DNA of 64,000 nucleotides, from positions 328,067 to 392,066 of the forward strand of contig VXVC01000007.1 in the NCBI GenBank assembly GCA_009836625.1, in the 5' to 3' direction. Under the pieces are notes generated by a model. The model saw only the letters and a program-made list of their open reading frames with translations, searched no databases and was not told the DNA's origin. This DNA is from Holophagales bacterium (lineage in GTDB: Bacteria > Acidobacteriota > Thermoanaerobaculia > Multivoradales > Multivoraceae). This document shows, in pieces, positions 8,417 through 17,388 of this stretch. The stretch's first letter is position 1. Every line of letters starts with the position of its first letter. The position numbers and the translations under genes are program-made.

Positions 8417-9757
8417 ATGAAGCCTTCGCTACCGGGGGTCTCCGCCGTGGCCTTCGCCTCCCTCGCCGCCAGCATCGCGGCCCAGCCCACCCTGAGCGAC
8501 GACGTGCGCTCGAGGTGGGAAGCCTCCTGCATGATCCGGCACGACAAGTTCGACTACGTGCTGCCGGGCGCCATGCGACGCAACGACATCGACATGTGGA
8601 TCGTGACCGACCGGGGCCGCGGCACCCAGCCGATGACGCGCGACTTCGGCATCTCGACCGTCAACGGCCAGAACTTCTTCATCTTCACCGACCGCGGCGG
8701 CGACCGCATCGAACGGATCCAGCTCGGCCGCGAGAACGATCTGGCCACGGAATGCGGCGCCTACGACCGGTTCGGACGGTTCGAAGAGCTGCGGTCGATC
8801 GTCGAGGAGCGCGATCCTCAGACCATCGGTCTCAACTACCTCGCGGTTCCCTACGGAGCCGAAGGCCTCCACGTCGCCGACGGACTCACGCACACGGACT
8901 TCAAGTTCCTCGCGAGCGAACTCGGCGAGAAGTACGCGGCCCGCTTCACCTCGGCACAGCATCTGATCGCCGACTTTCGCGGAGAGCGGGTCGCCGGCGA
9001 GATCGTCGAGTTCGCAAAGATCGGCGACCTCACCCGGCGGCTCCTGGAGCGGGCGCTGTCCAACGAGGTCATCACCCCGGGCAAGACGACACACAACGAT
9101 GTCGCCCGCTGGCTGGAGCAGAAGCTGCACGACCACGACCTACTGCGCGGCTGGTTTCCGACCGTCTACACCCACCTCCCGGACGGCAGCGAGATCGGCG
9201 GCACCGAGCGCGTGATCCAGCGCGGCGATGTCCTGCAGATCGACTGGGGCACCGGCCGCAACCACTTCTCCACGGACATCAAGCGCTTCGCCTACGTCCT
9301 GCGCGAAGGCGAGACCGAGCCGCCCGCGGGTGTGCTGAACACGTTCGCCGAATCGAAGAAAGTGCAGGAGATCATCCGCAAGCACGTCCGCTCGGGCCGC
9401 ACCGGCCGCGAGCAGCTCGACGAACTGAAGCAGATCATCCGGGACGCCGGCTACGTCTACACCGAGCTGGAAGTGGCCGCCCAGGACGCCCCCGGCATCG
9501 AGGTCAACGTCGGCATGCACGGGGCCGGCAACATCGGCCACGAGATGGCCGCGAGCCTGTTCGAGATCTACCCGGAACGCACGAAGTACGTCGTCCGCCC
9601 CAACTCGATCATCTCGCTCGAGTACATCGTCTTCATGCCGGCCGAGGAATGGGAAGGCAACAAGATCCCGATCAACGTCGAGGAGAACGCCCTGATCACC
9701 GAACGCGGCATCGAGTGGCTTCATCCGCCGCAGGCGCGGGTGCTGGTGATCCGGTGA
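8417..9757 (+). CDS. Exported M24 family metallopeptidase (Xaa-Pro peptidase-like), copy 1
   Basis: Exported pita-bread-fold aminopeptidase/creatinase-family protein, 446 residues. Signal peptide about 1-23. Metal-ligand positions of M24 enzymes are all present: D276 (in QIDWG), D287 (STDIK), a His at 368 or 375 (GMHGAGNIGH), E402 (SLEY) and E422 or E423 (VEEN). An in-frame GTG at 8384 exists, but the ATG at 8417 has AAGGAG upstream and starts the signal peptide. The next gene is a near-identical copy of the same length, with duplicated leader. It probably trims Pro-containing peptides in the periplasm; true substrate unknown. Confidence 0.87.
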   Translation: MKPSLPGVSAVAFASLAASIAAQPTLSDDVRSRWEASCMIRHDKFDYVLPGAMRRNDIDMWIVTDRGRGTQPMTRDFGISTVNGQNFFIFTDRGGDRIERIQLGRENDLATECGAYDRFGRFEELRSIVEERDPQTIGLNYLAVPYGAEGLHVADGLTHTDFKFLASELGEKYAARFTSAQHLIADFRGERVAGEIVEFAKIGDLTRRLLERALSNEVITPGKTTHNDVARWLEQKLHDHDLLRGWFPTVYTHLPDGSEIGGTERVIQRGDVLQIDWGTGRNHFSTDIKRFAYVLREGETEPPAGVLNTFAESKKVQEIIRKHVRSGRTGREQLDELKQIIRDAGYVYTELEVAAQDAPGIEVNVGMHGAGNIGHEMAASLFEIYPERTKYVVRPNSIISLEYIVFMPAEEWEGNKIPINVEENALITERGIEWLHPPQARVLVIR

Positions 9758-9773
9758 CGCGGCGGCGGGTGAC

Positions 9774-9821
9774 GACGCTATCGCCCTCTATAGTGACTTC
9801 AACTCACTTCACAAGGAGAAC
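9774..9821 (+). repeat. 48-bp leader direct repeat, copy 2
   Basis: Exact copy of 8365-8412, spaced 1409 bp from it. It carries the putative -10 and the AAGGAG site for the second M24 gene, so the second copy may have its own promoter rather than relying on readthrough. Confidence 0.8.
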
Positions 9822-9825
9822 CAGG

Positions 9826-11166
9826 ATGAAGCGTCCGCTCCCGACCGTTCTCGCCACGGCCCTGGCGACCATCGCCATCGCCGCACCGGTTTCGAGTGCC
9901 GAACCGGACGACGTGCGCTCGAGGTGGGAAACCTCCTGCATGATCCGGCACGACAAGTTCGACTACGTCTTGCCGGGCGCCATGCGCCGCAACGACATCG
10001 ACATGTGGATCGTGATCGACCGGGGCCGCGGCACCCAGCCGATGACGCTCGACTTCGCCATCTCCACGGTCAATGGTCAGGGGTTCTTCATCTTCACCGA
10101 CCGCGGCGGCGACCGCATCGAACGAATCCAGCTCGGGCCCGAGACCGATCTCGCACGGGAATGCGGCGCCTACGACCGGTTCGGACGGTTCGACGAACTG
10201 CGGTCGATCGTCGAGGAGCGCGACCCTCAGACCATCGGCCTGAACTATCTCGCGGTTCCGTACGAGAGCGAAGGCCTTCACATCGCGGACGGCCTCACCT
10301 ACACCGACTTCAAGTTCCTCACGAGCGAACTGGGCGAGAAGTACGCGGCCCGCTTCACCTCGGCCCAGCACCTGATCGCGGACTTCCATGGCGAGCGGGT
10401 CGCCGGCGAGATCGTCGAAATGGCCAAGATCGGCGACCTTACCCGGCGGCTCATCGAACGGGCGCTTTCCAACGAGGTCATCACGCCAGGCAAAACGACG
10501 CACAACGACGTCGCGCGCTGGCTGGAGCAGAAGCTGCCCGACCACGATCTGCTGCGCGCCTGGTACCCGACCGTCTACAGCCACCGTCCGGACGGCAGCG
10601 AGATCGGCGGCACGGAGCGCGTCATCCAGCGCGGCGATGTCCTGCAGATCGACTGGGGCGCCGGCCGCAACAACTTCTCGACGGACATCAAGCGCTTCGC
10701 CTACGTCCTGCGCGAGGGCGAGACCGAGCCGCCGCCGGTTGTGCTGAACACGTTCGCCGAATCGAAGAAGGTGCAGCAGATCATCCGCAAACACGTCCGC
10801 TCCGGCCGTACCGGCCGCGAGCAATTCGACGAGTTGAAGCAGATCATCCGGGACGCGGGCTACGTCTACACCGAGCTCGAGGAGGCCGGCCCCGACGCGC
10901 CCGGCATCGAGGTCAACGTCGGTATGCACGCCGCCGGCAACATCGGCCACGACATGGCCGCCAGCCTGTTCGAGATCTTCCCCGAACGCACGAAGTACGT
11001 CGTCCGCCCCAACTCGATCATCTCGCTCGAGTACATCGTCTTCATGCCGGCCGAGGAATGGGAAGGCAACAAGATCCCGATCAACGTCGAGGAGAACGCG
11101 TTGATCACCGAGCGCGGCATCGAGTGGCTGCATCCGCCGCAGGCGCGGGTGTTGGTGATTCGGTGA
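9826..11166 (+). CDS. Exported M24 family metallopeptidase, copy 2
   Basis: Second copy of the preceding gene: again 446 residues, nearly colinear, with roughly 85-90 per cent identity by eye outside the signal peptide. The signal peptide and first 30 residues differ most. All five M24 metal-ligand positions are kept (IDWG, TDIK, MHAAGNIGH, SLEY, VEEN). The ATG at 9826 is four bases after the 48-bp repeat. Its stop overlaps the GTG of a third, diverged paralogue (GTGA at 11163-11166), so the second and third genes are probably co-translated. Confidence 0.87.
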   Translation: MKRPLPTVLATALATIAIAAPVSSAEPDDVRSRWETSCMIRHDKFDYVLPGAMRRNDIDMWIVIDRGRGTQPMTLDFAISTVNGQGFFIFTDRGGDRIERIQLGPETDLARECGAYDRFGRFDELRSIVEERDPQTIGLNYLAVPYESEGLHIADGLTYTDFKFLTSELGEKYAARFTSAQHLIADFHGERVAGEIVEMAKIGDLTRRLIERALSNEVITPGKTTHNDVARWLEQKLPDHDLLRAWYPTVYSHRPDGSEIGGTERVIQRGDVLQIDWGAGRNNFSTDIKRFAYVLREGETEPPPVVLNTFAESKKVQQIIRKHVRSGRTGREQFDELKQIIRDAGYVYTELEEAGPDAPGIEVNVGMHAAGNIGHDMAASLFEIFPERTKYVVRPNSIISLEYIVFMPAEEWEGNKIPINVEENALITERGIEWLHPPQARVLVIR

Positions 11167-12458
11167 GGCCGCGGCACCCGCCAGTCCGGCCCGCGATCTC
11201 CGTATTGGTTCTGTGTCTGTGCTCACCGGTGGTTGGATCGCAGACGATCCACGAGGAAACGCTCCAGCGGATGCAGAAGCAGATCCGCGACGACAAGTTC
11301 GACCATGTACTGCCGAAGGCGATGCGGGACAACGGCGTGGACATGTGGATCCACGTGATTCGGGCTCGGAATCCCGATCCGATTGCAAGGAACCTGGGCG
11401 GCGAGTCCGGCGTCTTCGTGTTCACCGATCGGGGCGGCGACCGGATCGAGCGGGCGATCCTCGGGGGAACCGACGAAGCGCTCTGGGGAGACGACGCCTA
11501 CGACCTGTTCGTGGGCGAGGAGGGGATCGAGGGAGATCCAGGGTGGCAGAACGTCGTCGGCGACTTTGTGGCTGAGCGCGACCCCGAACGGATCGCGGTC
11601 AACTTCTCGAAGCAGAACCCCGTCGCCGACGGCATCTCCCACACGGACCACGAAACGCTGGCCGCCGCCCTGGGCGAGAAGTACGCGTCCCGGATCGTGT
11701 CGGCGGAAGGTGTGATCGGCGACTTCCTGGCGGGCATCGTCGTCGGCGAGATCGCACTCGCCGGCTACTTCGGGATGCTCACGATGCAGACCCTGGACGA
11801 GGAGTTCGCGAAGATCGAGCCCGGAGTCACGCGCCTCGAAGAACTCGACGGCAACGTCTTCGTCCGGGGCCCGGACGGCAACGAGAACAACAACAACGAG
11901 TACGTGCTGCAACGCGGCGACATCGTCACGATCCTGAACGGCGCGGGAGAGAGCTACTTCGTCGCCGACCTGGGAGGCAATGGCTATGTGCTGAAGGAGG
12001 GCGAAACCGAGCTACCGGAACGCGTGCAACGGATCTGGGATCACGCGATGCAGGTCCGGAAGATCCTGCGCGCCAACATCCGGATCGGCCCCTCCGCCGG
12101 AGAGACACTGTCGCTACTCGCCAGGAGAATCGAGGAGGCGGGCTTCCTCTACATCGACCGGGACCGGTACGACCCGACGCTCGATCCCACGAAGACCCAG
12201 GTCCACCTCGACCTCCACGCCCAGGGGCGCCGGGACATGGACGCGCCCCGGATCTCGCCGCTGGGCGGCGACTGGCAGCGCGACATGAGGCTCCCCCTGT
12301 TTCACAGCTTCACGCTCGAATACATGGTCCACATGCCGGTGCCTGAATGGGGCCCCGGCAAGCACCTCTACATCGCGTTTCACGACGGTGCGATCGTCAC
12401 CCCGCGCGGCATCGAGTTCCCCTATCCCCCGGACCCGGGGATCCGGATCATCCGCTAG
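11163..12458 (+). CDS. Diverged M24-like paralogue with lost metal ligands (probable pseudoenzyme)
   Basis: Third member of the M24 tandem family, 431 residues, with a signal peptide over about the first 29 residues. It aligns along its length to the two upstream copies (shared RDDKFDHVLPKAMRDNG-like and FTDRGGDRIER segments) but with far lower identity. The first ligand Asp (IDWG) is replaced (TILNG), the last Glu motif VEEN is replaced by FHDG, and the NIGH segment is missing; TLEY and one Asp remain. About 20-25 residues before the catalytic domain are also shortened. It is therefore probably not a competent metallopeptidase. The GTG start overlaps the upstream stop (GTGA). Confidence 0.78.
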   Translation: MRPRHPPVRPAISVLVLCLCSPVVGSQTIHEETLQRMQKQIRDDKFDHVLPKAMRDNGVDMWIHVIRARNPDPIARNLGGESGVFVFTDRGGDRIERAILGGTDEALWGDDAYDLFVGEEGIEGDPGWQNVVGDFVAERDPERIAVNFSKQNPVADGISHTDHETLAAALGEKYASRIVSAEGVIGDFLAGIVVGEIALAGYFGMLTMQTLDEEFAKIEPGVTRLEELDGNVFVRGPDGNENNNNEYVLQRGDIVTILNGAGESYFVADLGGNGYVLKEGETELPERVQRIWDHAMQVRKILRANIRIGPSAGETLSLLARRIEEAGFLYIDRDRYDPTLDPTKTQVHLDLHAQGRRDMDAPRISPLGGDWQRDMRLPLFHSFTLEYMVHMPVPEWGPGKHLYIAFHDGAIVTPRGIEFPYPPDPGIRIIR

Positions 12459-13811
12459 CTAACCCTTCTCGTCATCGCCCCACCAGCGGCGTAGACGCTC
12501 GGCGATCGCCTTCTCGGAGCCCTGGTCGGACGGCTCGTAGTAGCGGCGGCCGGAAAGGCCGGGCGGCAGGTACTCCTGCTCTTCGAAGTGGCCCTCGACG
12601 TCGTGGCCGTACTTGTAGTCCTTTCCGTAGCCCATGCCGCGCATCAGGCCCGTGACGGCGTTCCGCAGATGGAGCGGAACCGGTTCGTGCGGGGCGTTCC
12701 GCACGTCCTCCGTTGCGCGACCCAGCGCAACGTAGGCGGCGTTGCTCTTCGGTGACGTCGCCAGGTACACGGTGGCTTCGGCGAGGGGGATGCGACCTTC
12801 GGGTAGCCCGATGAAGTGAACGGCCTGCTGGGCGGCAACCGCGACCGGCAGGGCACCCGGGTTGGCGAGTCCGATGTCCTCGGCCGCCAGGATGACCAGC
12901 CGGCGGGCGATGAAGAGCGGATCCTCGCCGGCTTCCAGCATCCTGGCCAGCCAGTACAGGGCGCCGTCGGGCGACGAGCCGCGGACGGACTTGATGAAGG
13001 CAGAGATCGTGTCGTAGTGGCTGTCACCGGCCTTGTCGTACTGGGGTGTCCGGCGCTGCAGAGCGTCCGAGATGGCTTCCATGTCGATGCGGCGCATACC
13101 GTCCTCGCCCGGTTCGGCGGCGACGACCGCCATCTCCAGGGCGTTGAGGGCGACGCGGGCATCGCCGTTCGCGATGTTCACGAGGTGAGACACCGCGTCC
13201 GACTCCAGTTCAGGAGCCAGCAGACCCAGGCCGCGGTCCTCGTCCGACAACGCGCGCTCGACGATGCCGGTCATCGCTCCCTCGTCCAGGGCGTGAAGCG
13301 TGAACACCCGGCAGCGCGACAGCAACGGCGCGTTGACCTCGAAGGACGGATTCTCCGTCGTCGCCCCGATGAACGTGATCGTGCCGTCCTCGACGTGGGG
13401 CAGGATGACGTCCTGCTGAGCCTTGTTGAAGCGGTGGATCTCGTCGACGAACAGGATCGTCGGTCGACCGTAGAGGGAGCGGAGGTCGTTGGCGCCCTTG
13501 ACCGCTTTGCGCAGATCCGCGACACCGGCGGACACCGCGCTGACCGGCTCGAAGTGCGCGCGGGTCGTCGTCGCGATGAGCCGTGCCAGGGTCGTCTTGC
13601 CGGACCCGGGCGGTCCCCAGAACAGGAGCGACGGCACCCTGTCCGCCTCGATGGAACGCCGCAGCACCTTGTCTTCGGCGAGGATGTGCTCCTGGCCGAC
13701 GAACTCGTCGAAGGTGGCCGGACGCATCCGCTCGGCGAGCGGCGCGGCCGAGCCGGTTCCCGGCTCGCCGGCGTCCTCGAACAGGCCGGCGGTGCTGGGC
13801 TGGCCGGTCAT
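12459..13811 (-). CDS. rarA: Replication-associated recombination protein A (AAA+ ATPase RarA/MgsA)
   Basis: Clamp-loader-like AAA+ ATPase of 450 residues acting at stalled replication forks. Walker A GPPGSGKT is at residues 66-73, Walker B with FVDEIHRFN follows, then sensor motif GATTENPSFE and the C-terminal MgsA tetramerisation region (SHYDTISAFIKSVRGSSPDGALYW pattern in part). Length is typical. Its ATG overlaps the stop of the upstream DUF2161 gene (ATGA, 13808-13811), indicating coupled translation. Its stop directly abuts the convergent M24-like gene with no spacer. Confidence 0.93.
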   Translation of the reverse strand: MTGQPSTAGLFEDAGEPGTGSAAPLAERMRPATFDEFVGQEHILAEDKVLRRSIEADRVPSLLFWGPPGSGKTTLARLIATTTRAHFEPVSAVSAGVADLRKAVKGANDLRSLYGRPTILFVDEIHRFNKAQQDVILPHVEDGTITFIGATTENPSFEVNAPLLSRCRVFTLHALDEGAMTGIVERALSDEDRGLGLLAPELESDAVSHLVNIANGDARVALNALEMAVVAAEPGEDGMRRIDMEAISDALQRRTPQYDKAGDSHYDTISAFIKSVRGSSPDGALYWLARMLEAGEDPLFIARRLVILAAEDIGLANPGALPVAVAAQQAVHFIGLPEGRIPLAEATVYLATSPKSNAAYVALGRATEDVRNAPHEPVPLHLRNAVTGLMRGMGYGKDYKYGHDVEGHFEEQEYLPPGLSGRRYYEPSDQGSEKAIAERLRRWWGDDEKG

Positions 13812-14530
13812 TCATGCTCCAGCGCGGCCACGACCTCGGCGTACTGCTCAAGTGCCGCACGCCCCTTCGGCGTCAAGTCGTAGACGCCGCGCGGAGAATC
13901 GGCGGGGCGCTCAAACCAACCGTAGTGATCGGCATACATGATCGCCCTGGCTCGGCCGACACCGATCGCCTTGGCGGTCACGGCAGCCTTGGTCGGACCG
14001 TTGAAGCCAAGATGGGACGCGCAGCGCAGCGCATCCTGCCGGTAGGCAGTCATGATCTTGCGGCGGTTCGAGCCACCCTGGTTCGGGTCGCCCACCCGGC
14101 GCTGGAACTCCCGCAGCAACCGCCTGACGCTGTGTTTGCGCGGGCGCGGCCGGTACGGCGCCGGGTCGAGCAGTGCCTCCACGAACGGCGTCGGATCGAG
14201 CCGAACGGTAAGAAGCCCCAGCCCGAGCCGGCGGCAGAGCGCCAGTGCGTCCTTCCGCCGGGTCGTGCGGTCCGAGAACGGTGGAACCGCGAGATAGACG
14301 TTGTCGGAGAGACCCTGCCGCTTGATCCCCTGGAAGACCAGTCGCAGAGAGAACGCGGTCTTGAGCTCGACGATCACCGGCGGCTCCTCGCTCCGGATGG
14401 CGACCAGGTCGCAGCCGTTGACCTCGCCCTTCACGGCGTAGCCCTGCCCCTCGAGGAACGCCTTCACCGGCGGGTACAGGGTCTGTTCGCGCACGCGGAT
14501 GCCGAGTATACGATCGCGTTTCTGCGACAT
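13808..14530 (-). CDS. DUF2161 family PD-(D/E)XK nuclease-like protein
   Basis: Cytoplasmic protein of 240 residues matching the DUF2161 (PD-(D/E)XK-type) family. The catalytic core is visible as D41 in NGCDLVAI and E55-x-K57 in VIVELK. The C-terminal part has a winged-helix-like segment ending in GVYDLTPKGRAAL. It probably binds or cuts DNA, but the substrate is unknown. It is the first gene of a two-gene operon with rarA, coupled by ATGA, which suggests a role in replication or repair. Confidence 0.78.
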   Translation of the reverse strand: MSQKRDRILGIRVREQTLYPPVKAFLEGQGYAVKGEVNGCDLVAIRSEEPPVIVELKTAFSLRLVFQGIKRQGLSDNVYLAVPPFSDRTTRRKDALALCRRLGLGLLTVRLDPTPFVEALLDPAPYRPRPRKHSVRRLLREFQRRVGDPNQGGSNRRKIMTAYRQDALRCASHLGFNGPTKAAVTAKAIGVGRARAIMYADHYGWFERPADSPRGVYDLTPKGRAALEQYAEVVAALEHE

Positions 14531-14551
14531 TCACGGAGGCTCTTGGGTGTG

Positions 14552-15961
14552 ATGAGAGCGACTCACAGGACCCGCACCGCCGCACTTGCCGGCGTCGTTG
14601 CCGCCACGATGCTGACCGGCTGTGGTGCGCCGCCAGGCGAGGTCGATTCACCGGCCGCTGCCGGCCAACCGCCCAACATCATCCTCATCATGGCGGACGA
14701 TCTCGGCTACGGCGATATCAGCCCTTTCGATGGCTGGATAGAGACGCCGAACCTGGACCGGCTGGCCGCGAGCGGCATGATGCTGACCGACTTCCACACC
14801 AGCGGCGCGGTCTGCTCGCCGACCCGCGCCGGCCTGGTCACGGGCCGCTACCAGCACCGGGCCGGGGTTCCCGCCGTGCTGCTCGCCAACTCGGATAGTC
14901 CGCTCTACCACCAGGGCATCGGCGCCGAGGCCCACACGATCGGCGAAGCCTTCCGCGATCTGGGCTACAGGACCGGGGTGTTCGGCAAGTGGCACCTCGG
15001 CTACCTGCCGCAGTTCAAGCCGCCGCTGCACGGTTTCGACGAGTTCCGGGGTTTCGTGAGCGGCAACATCGACTACCACTCGCACGTCGATCGGATGGGC
15101 CGTCCCGACTGGTGGAACGGCGAGACCCTCGAGGACGAAGACGGCTACCTCCCCGACCTGATCGGCGCTCACGCGGAGCGGTTCATCGACGGGCACCGGG
15201 ACGAACCGTTCTTCCTCTATCTCGCGCACCACGCTCCGCACTACCCGTACCAGGGGCCGGGCGATCCGGCGGAACGCTACGCCGGCGACGACCAGTTTCC
15301 GGGCGTCGGCTCGGTGACCGACCGGAAGCGCGCCTACCGCGAGATGGTCGAGTCGATGGACGACGCCATCGGTCGCGTCCTCGACGCCCTGGAGGAGCAG
15401 GGCCTCTCCGAGAACACGCTGGTGTGGTTCTTCTCGGATAACGGCGCCACCCGGGAAGGATCGAACGGGGCGCTGCGCGGCCACAAGGCCAGCTACTGGG
15501 AGGGCGGCCACCGCGTCCCCTCGATCGCCTCGATGCCCGGCCGGATCGCTCCCGGTTCGACTTCCGACGCGATCACGTCGACGCTCGACGTGATGCCGAC
15601 CGTCCTCGCCATGGCCGGCGGCGCTGCGCATCCCGACCTGCCGTTCGACGGTATCGACGTCGGTGCGGTCCTCTTCGACGGCCAGGACGTGCCGCCCCGG
15701 CAACTCTTCTGGACCAGCGCCGGCCAGTTCTGGCGCGGCGCCGCCGTGCGCGACGGCCGCTACAAGCTGGTCATCGACCGCCGAACCCAGCAAGCCGCCG
15801 CGACCGAAGGCGAGGAGGTCACGGATCCGGTGCCCATGCTCTTCGACCTGGAGGCCGACCTCCGTGAGACGACGGACCTCGCCGCCGATGAGCCGCAGCG
15901 GGTCGGAGAGATGATGACGGCGCTAGAACGCTGGCGCGAGGATGTCGGCATCTCATCGTGA
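14552..15961 (+). CDS. Lipoprotein sulfatase (Cys-type, alkaline phosphatase superfamily)
   Basis: Exported sulfatase of 469 residues with lipobox LTGC at 21-24. The metal-binding start NIILIMADDLGYGD and the formylglycine motif CSPTR (C88) define a Cys-type arylsulfatase-family enzyme; GKWHLG, HHAPH and SDNG motifs are also present. C88 needs conversion to formylglycine, for which a candidate enzyme lies at 38821-39663. An in-frame GTG at 14549 lies closer to the GGAGG at 14535-14539 (nine bases) and is an equally possible start. The stop overlaps the next gene's GTG (GTGA). The sulfated substrate cannot be deduced. Confidence 0.9.
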   Translation: MRATHRTRTAALAGVVAATMLTGCGAPPGEVDSPAAAGQPPNIILIMADDLGYGDISPFDGWIETPNLDRLAASGMMLTDFHTSGAVCSPTRAGLVTGRYQHRAGVPAVLLANSDSPLYHQGIGAEAHTIGEAFRDLGYRTGVFGKWHLGYLPQFKPPLHGFDEFRGFVSGNIDYHSHVDRMGRPDWWNGETLEDEDGYLPDLIGAHAERFIDGHRDEPFFLYLAHHAPHYPYQGPGDPAERYAGDDQFPGVGSVTDRKRAYREMVESMDDAIGRVLDALEEQGLSENTLVWFFSDNGATREGSNGALRGHKASYWEGGHRVPSIASMPGRIAPGSTSDAITSTLDVMPTVLAMAGGAAHPDLPFDGIDVGAVLFDGQDVPPRQLFWTSAGQFWRGAAVRDGRYKLVIDRRTQQAAATEGEEVTDPVPMLFDLEADLRETTDLAADEPQRVGEMMTALERWREDVGISS

Positions 15962-17382
15962 GCGACATTCCGACTTCGCCGCTTCTGGAAGAAGCGAGGG
16001 CGTACTACAAAGCGCTCCTGCGGCCCGTCTTTGGAGGCCGCAGGTTCCTGCTGCCCGGCAACATCGCCGTCGGGCTCGGCAACGTGGCGAGCGAACTCCG
16101 AGGGCTCGGCGCCGAGCGGCCCTTCGTAGTCGCGGGCAGCCGGGGCACGGGAACCGTACCCACCGAAGCCGAGGCGGCTCTGCGCGTGCTCGACGTGCGC
16201 GGCGCGGACCCCCTGGACCACAACCGCAACGTCCAGCGCGCCCTGGCCCACCTGCCTTCCGAGGTACAGGACGCCATCGATGCCTGGGATCCGGACCGTT
16301 CAGCGAAGACCCTGCACACCGACCCGCTGGCCGAGCCCCGGCCGGTGGCCGGACGAGCGGCCTATGCCGCGCGGCCCGCGGCGTGGACGGCTCTCGAAGA
16401 CAAGATAGTCATCGACGCCTTCTGGGACGCGGTCGGCGTGCCGCGCGCACCGTCCCGGGTCGTTCCGGCCGAGTACCAAGCGCTTCGCGTCGCCGCCGAC
16501 GCCCTGGACCGCGGCCACGGCACCGTCTGGGCGCCGGACGCCCGCGAAGGCACCAATGCCGGCGCCGTCGCCCTGCGCTGGGTCCGACCCGGCGACGACG
16601 GACGGGCGGCGTCCGCAGACCTGGCGCGGATCGCCGACCGCGTCCGCGTCATGCCCTTCCTGGAGGGGATTCCAGCGAGCATCCATGGCGTCGTGTTTCC
16701 GGACGCCGTCGTCGTTCTCCGTCCCGTCGAGATGCTGGTCCTCCGATCGGCGGACGGCGACCGTCTCTTCTACGCCGGCTGCTCGACCTGGTTCGATCCG
16801 AGACCGGAAGACCGCGAGACGATGCGCGAACTCGCCCGCAGCGTCGGCGTCGCGCTACGCGAGCACGTCGGCTTCCGCGGGTCGTTCGGCATCGACGGCG
16901 TCCTGGCCGAGGAGGGGTTCCTGCCCACCGAACTCAACCCGCGGCTCGGCGCCGGAGTGAGCACCCTCGCCGGCGCACTCGGCGACTTTCCGCTCGTCCT
17001 GCTCTGCCTGGCCATCGCCGAAGGCGAAGAACTCGACTACCGGCCGGAACTCCTCGAGCGCGCGGTGCTCGAGACGGCCGATAACCACCGCGTCTGCGGC
17101 GGCGGCAGGACGACGGAACGGACCCTCACCGCCACCGGCACCTTCGATCTCGTGGCGGACGGCGACGACTACCGCGAGGCGACTGCCGGAGAAGAACCCG
17201 AAGCCACGCTCCTGTTCGGACCGGGCCCGATCGGCGGGTTCCTACGGTTCACTCTGAATCCCGATCGCAACGAACCGGGACCACCTTCGGCGCCGCAAGC
17301 CGCGCGAGCCTTCCGCCTGGCGGATCGCCGGCTCGGCACGGAGTTCGGTGACCTCGTGGCGGCGCGGAGTGTGAGGCCCTGA
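15958..17382 (+). CDS. ATP-grasp domain protein of unknown substrate
   Basis: Cytoplasmic protein of 474 residues without signal peptide. The ATP-grasp fold is indicated by EDKIVIDAFWDAVGVPRAP (start of the fold), a central RPVEMLVL strand and the metal/ATP motif GIDGVLAEEGFLPTELNPR, with E325-L-N-P-R329. Such enzymes join a carboxylate to an amine or thiol through an acyl phosphate. The N-terminal third (about 1-150) resembles no domain I can name. The GTG start lies inside the stop of the sulfatase gene (GTGA), an unusual pairing of an exported hydrolase with a cytosolic ligase. Confidence 0.75.
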   Translation: MSDIPTSPLLEEARAYYKALLRPVFGGRRFLLPGNIAVGLGNVASELRGLGAERPFVVAGSRGTGTVPTEAEAALRVLDVRGADPLDHNRNVQRALAHLPSEVQDAIDAWDPDRSAKTLHTDPLAEPRPVAGRAAYAARPAAWTALEDKIVIDAFWDAVGVPRAPSRVVPAEYQALRVAADALDRGHGTVWAPDAREGTNAGAVALRWVRPGDDGRAASADLARIADRVRVMPFLEGIPASIHGVVFPDAVVVLRPVEMLVLRSADGDRLFYAGCSTWFDPRPEDRETMRELARSVGVALREHVGFRGSFGIDGVLAEEGFLPTELNPRLGAGVSTLAGALGDFPLVLLCLAIAEGEELDYRPELLERAVLETADNHRVCGGGRTTERTLTATGTFDLVADGDDYREATAGEEPEATLLFGPGPIGGFLRFTLNPDRNEPGPPSAPQAARAFRLADRRLGTEFGDLVAARSVRP

Positions 17383-17388
17383 TCGCGG

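Noticed and set aside
8335..9825. In-frame extension upstream of the second M24 gene, giving a 943-residue protein
   Set aside because: The extension is an out-of-frame reading of the first M24 copy; the second copy has its own ribosome binding site and signal peptide at 9826.
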